The position numbers and the translations under genes are program-made. 53,526 bases of DNA from assembly GCA_937944055.1 (NCBI GenBank), contig CALDZJ010000019.1, positions 1-53,526 on the forward strand, in the 5' to 3' direction. This document shows positions 51,104 to 53,526 of the stretch, piece by piece. Under the pieces are notes generated by a model, which made no database searches, was not told the DNA's origin, and worked only from the letters and a program-made list of their open reading frames with translations. This DNA comes from an uncultured Verrucomicrobiales bacterium. GTDB taxonomy: Bacteria > Verrucomicrobiota > Verrucomicrobiia > Verrucomicrobiales > Akkermansiaceae. Positions within the stretch are counted from its first letter, which is position 1. The number at the start of each line of letters is the position of its first letter.

Positions 51104-53218
51104 ATGACTCCTATCGAACACGCGCGCGCGAAGCTAAAAGAGGTCTTCGGTTTTGAGGATTTTCTCGATGGGCAGGAAGGGGTGATTGGCGAGATTCTCT
51201 CAGGCCGAGATGGCTCCGTGGTCATGCCCACGGGCGGGGGGAAGTCGCTCTGCTACCAGCTGCCAGCACTGTGTCGGGAAGGGGTCACCCTGGTGGTCAG
51301 TCCGCTGATTGCCTTGATGAAGGATCAGGTGGATGCGCTGGAGGAGCGCGGCGTGGCGGTGACTTTGATCAATTCCACCCTCAGCTGGCCGGAGCAGCGA
51401 GAGAGGTTGGAGGGGATGAAAGGGGGGGCTTATCAATTGGTCTACATCGCGCCGGAGCGCTTCCGCGCGGCCTCTTTTATGGAGGCTCTGCGTGAGGTGA
51501 AGATCGAGATGGTCGCGATTGATGAAGCGCACTGCCTGAGTCAGTGGGGGCATGACTTCCGGCCTGATTATATGAGGCTCGGAAAGGCCTTGGAGGCGCT
51601 CGGCCGCCCGCAGTGTGTGGCCTTGACCGCTACCGCCACCCCGATCGTGCGGGATGACATCCGAGGGGTCTTAGATTTACGTGAGCCTTTTGAGAATATC
51701 AGCGGCTTCGAGCGCCCGAACCTTAGCTTCACGATCACGGCGGTGGAGAAGGTGGCACAAAAATACGCCCGCCTGAAAAAAGTGCTGGAATCTCATAGGA
51801 CGGGAATCGTCTATTGCGCAACTCGTAAAAAGGTCGAGGAGGTGGCGGAGACGATCCACTCCTGGGGGCTTAAGTGCGTGGCCTACCATGGTGGGATGAC
51901 TGATCAAGAGCGCGAGCGGACGCAGAATACTTTTATCTCGCGCGAAGCTGATATTGCAGTGGCGACGAATGCCTTCGGGATGGGGATCGACCGTTCAGAT
52001 GTGCGCTTTGTGGTCCATTTTGAGATCCCCGGGAGCGTGGAGGCCTACTATCAAGAAGCAGGCCGTGCCGGGCGGGATGGTGAAGCTTCCTTCTGTGAGC
52101 TGCTCTTTAATTATGCCGACACACGAACGCAGGAGTTTTTTATCGATGGAGTGAATCCCGGTGCGGGGATGATCCGCGATCTTTATCAGTATTTGCTCAA
52201 CGAGGCTGATGATAATTACGAGGTTCATCGTACTTTGGATGATATTAAGGATTCCATCGGAGCGAAGAACGGCATGGCAATCGGCGCGGCGCTGGGTTCC
52301 CTAATCCGAGGGCGCTGGGTGGAGCGCTTTGATGTTGCAGGGTCTCGCGCCAAAGGGACACGCTTGCTGAAGCCTGAGGTGCTGGCAAAAGACCTCACGC
52401 TGAATGAGGCAGCCCTTGAGGAGAAGGAAAGGCGTGACCGCGAGAAGTTAGAGAAGATGGTCCAGCTTTGCTACGCTAATACCTGCCGCCAGCAGTGGGT
52501 TTTAGAATACTTTGGCGAGGAAGATGCTCCGATTTGCGGAAGTTGTGACGTGTGTCGAGGTGAGGAGAACAGTGAACGCCGCGCGCCGACTGATGAGGAG
52601 GATCTGGTAGTACGAAAGTTCTTGAGCGGCGTGGCCCGGATGTCACGACGCACCGCGACGGGCTGGGAGGGGATCTTTGGAAGAGGTCGTATTATTCAAA
52701 TGCTGGTAGGGAGTAAGTCTCAAGATATTTTGCGGACTCGGCTGCATGAGCTCAAAACTTATGGCCTCCTAAAAGAAAACGGAACAGCTTACTTGAATGC
52801 CTTGGCTCGGAGTTTGAATGATGGCGGGTTGATTGTGACACAGATGGGTGAGTATCCCCTCGTCACCCTAACGGTGCGGGGTGATCAAGTGATGCGAGGG
52901 AAGACGAGTTATGCGCTGGAGTGGCCCGGCAGCGATGGGGTGACGAGGGCCACGGAAGAAGGAGTGGCTCTCAAGGAAATGGGCTTTGATGGGCGGCTTT
53001 ACGATCGGCTGAAGGATGTCCGCACCCGTCTTGCAAAGGCGGAACAGGTGCCGGCCTATGTTGTTTTTTCCAATGAGACCTTGGAGCATTTGGCCCGGCT
53101 GCGGCCAAAGACAATGGACGCGGCTTTGTTGGTGAAGGGCATTGGCGAGGCGAAGGCGGGAAAGTACTTGGAGCCCTTCTTAAAGGTCATCCGTGAGGTC
53201 GATGAGGGCGAGTCGTGA
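51104..53218 (+). CDS. recQ: ATP-dependent DNA helicase RecQ
   Basis: This 3'-5' helicase acts in recombination and fork repair. Motif 0 (FGFEDFLDGQEGVI), Walker A (MPTGGGKSLCYQLPAL), the DEAH box with aromatic loop (AIDEAHCLSQWGHDFRPDY), SAT-like ALTATATP and motif VI (QEAGRAGRDG) are intact. A zinc subdomain (CYANTCRQQWVLEYFGEEDAPICGSCDVC), an RQC winged helix and a C-terminal HRDC domain (PAYVVFSNETLEHLARLRPKTMDAALLVKGIGEAKAGKY) follow. The ATG at 51104 gives 704 residues; an upstream TTG at 51092 would add four. Confidence 0.97.
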   Translation: MTPIEHARAKLKEVFGFEDFLDGQEGVIGEILSGRDGSVVMPTGGGKSLCYQLPALCREGVTLVVSPLIALMKDQVDALEERGVAVTLINSTLSWPEQRERLEGMKGGAYQLVYIAPERFRAASFMEALREVKIEMVAIDEAHCLSQWGHDFRPDYMRLGKALEALGRPQCVALTATATPIVRDDIRGVLDLREPFENISGFERPNLSFTITAVEKVAQKYARLKKVLESHRTGIVYCATRKKVEEVAETIHSWGLKCVAYHGGMTDQERERTQNTFISREADIAVATNAFGMGIDRSDVRFVVHFEIPGSVEAYYQEAGRAGRDGEASFCELLFNYADTRTQEFFIDGVNPGAGMIRDLYQYLLNEADDNYEVHRTLDDIKDSIGAKNGMAIGAALGSLIRGRWVERFDVAGSRAKGTRLLKPEVLAKDLTLNEAALEEKERRDREKLEKMVQLCYANTCRQQWVLEYFGEEDAPICGSCDVCRGEENSERRAPTDEEDLVVRKFLSGVARMSRRTATGWEGIFGRGRIIQMLVGSKSQDILRTRLHELKTYGLLKENGTAYLNALARSLNDGGLIVTQMGEYPLVTLTVRGDQVMRGKTSYALEWPGSDGVTRATEEGVALKEMGFDGRLYDRLKDVRTRLAKAEQVPAYVVFSNETLEHLARLRPKTMDAALLVKGIGEAKAGKYLEPFLKVIREVDEGES

Positions 53219-53293
53219 AGTGGCCCAAAAAAACGGAGCCAGAGCCCCGCAGTGTCGCCGTATGCATTTCCACGAAGCGATGCCCAAGAAAAT

Positions 53294-53310
53294 TGTATGC
53301 CAGGCATACA
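53294..53310. repeat. Perfect 17-bp palindrome upstream of a transposase-like gene
   Basis: TGTATGCC-A-GGCATACA has 8-bp arms around a single central base, followed by five A. It lies 43 bases upstream of the ATG at 53353. It may be an operator or a REP-like site recognised by the adjacent transposase. The 1-nt centre makes a terminator unlikely. Confidence 0.55.
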
Positions 53311-53352
53311 AAAAGTTTTGACGGGGTCTGATGGGCTGGGTAGCGTGCTTGT

Positions 53353-53526
53353 ATGAATCGAAAAGCCCTGCAGCATAAGGAGTCCAGCGTTGAGAGGGAG
53401 TGGACTCCGTTGGAGTTGGCGGAGATGAAGACGGGGCGCAGAATTGGGAGGATTTCACGGCCGAAGGGTTTTGCGAGTCGGCGGCGGATGAAGCCGGAAA
53501 AGGGGGCGGCTTGCTTTCATGTGATG
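53353..53526 (+). CDS. Probable REP-associated tyrosine transposase, N-terminal fragment (3' end outside window)
   Basis: The frame is open from the ATG at 53353 to the end of the window (58 codons). The N-terminus is basic (RPKGFASRRRMKPEKG) and ends AACFHVM. REP-associated Y1 transposases typically begin their catalytic domain with a similar F/Y-HV-x-S/T-R segment after a short basic leader, which is the basis of this call. The nearby palindrome fits that family. Only the leader and the first few domain residues are visible, so the assignment is tentative. Confidence 0.5.
   Translation, partial: MNRKALQHKESSVEREWTPLELAEMKTGRRIGRISRPKGFASRRRMKPEKGAACFHVM

Overview
The window most likely comes from a member of the Verrucomicrobiota, probably Verrucomicrobiales. 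This is inferred from gene content, not from a marker gene. Clues are a trimeric succinate dehydrogenase with gene order C-A-B, a prepilin with the GFTLVELLVVIAIIAALAGL start, a Tat-exported TIM-barrel protein paired with a propeller/cytochrome c protein, Deg9-like HtrA proteases, an FG-GAP repeat protein of the planctomycete/verrucomicrobial type, and a laminarin locus. No rRNA, tRNA or CRISPR array was seen.

Layout. 1-720: 3' part of a BrxR/CapW-like WYL regulator, entering from the left. 952-5429: sdhC-sdhA-sdhB, interrupted by two foreign-looking units. These are a decayed four-helix-bundle (S23-like) gene between ~35-bp inverted repeats, and a nucleotidyltransferase-fold gene. 5611-16739 is mostly housekeeping and envelope genes: a prepilin, a fatty acid desaturase, a LysM lipoprotein, an HtrA protease with a catalytically dead paralogue, YchF, a lipoprotein, a stand-alone ovothiol-type methyltransferase and a secreted carbohydrate-binding-like protein. 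16790-25172 is a beta-1,3-glucan utilisation locus: a large cytoplasmic phosphorylase-like protein, a GPH sugar transporter, a LacI regulator and a secreted GH81 endoglucanase. They are tied together by three near-identical putative operators. 25286-31984 holds two alpha/beta hydrolases, the Tat TIM-barrel/cytochrome pair and methionine aminopeptidase (map).

31979-40837 is an about 8.9-kb defence-type island set exactly at the 3' end of map. It is bounded by a perfect 69-bp direct repeat of the map 3' end, and both copies keep an in-frame stop codon just beyond the repeat. It is one compact five-gene operon: PLD-nuclease/SNF2 helicase, Phd antitoxin, VapC toxin, Eco57I-type DNA methyltransferase, and a TIR protein with an unrecognised C-terminal domain. 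No recombinase is present. I cannot match this set to BREX, DISARM or a standard R-M type, and it is the best candidate for an undescribed system.

40844-53526 returns to core genes: mazG, rhomboid, rsgA, small lipoproteins, pyruvate dehydrogenase E1 alpha/beta, an FG-GAP protein with one in-frame UGA followed by Cys (candidate selenocysteine or a nonsense mutation), mlaE, a thioredoxin-like protein and recQ. The right edge holds a perfect palindrome and the start of a probable REP-associated tyrosine transposase.
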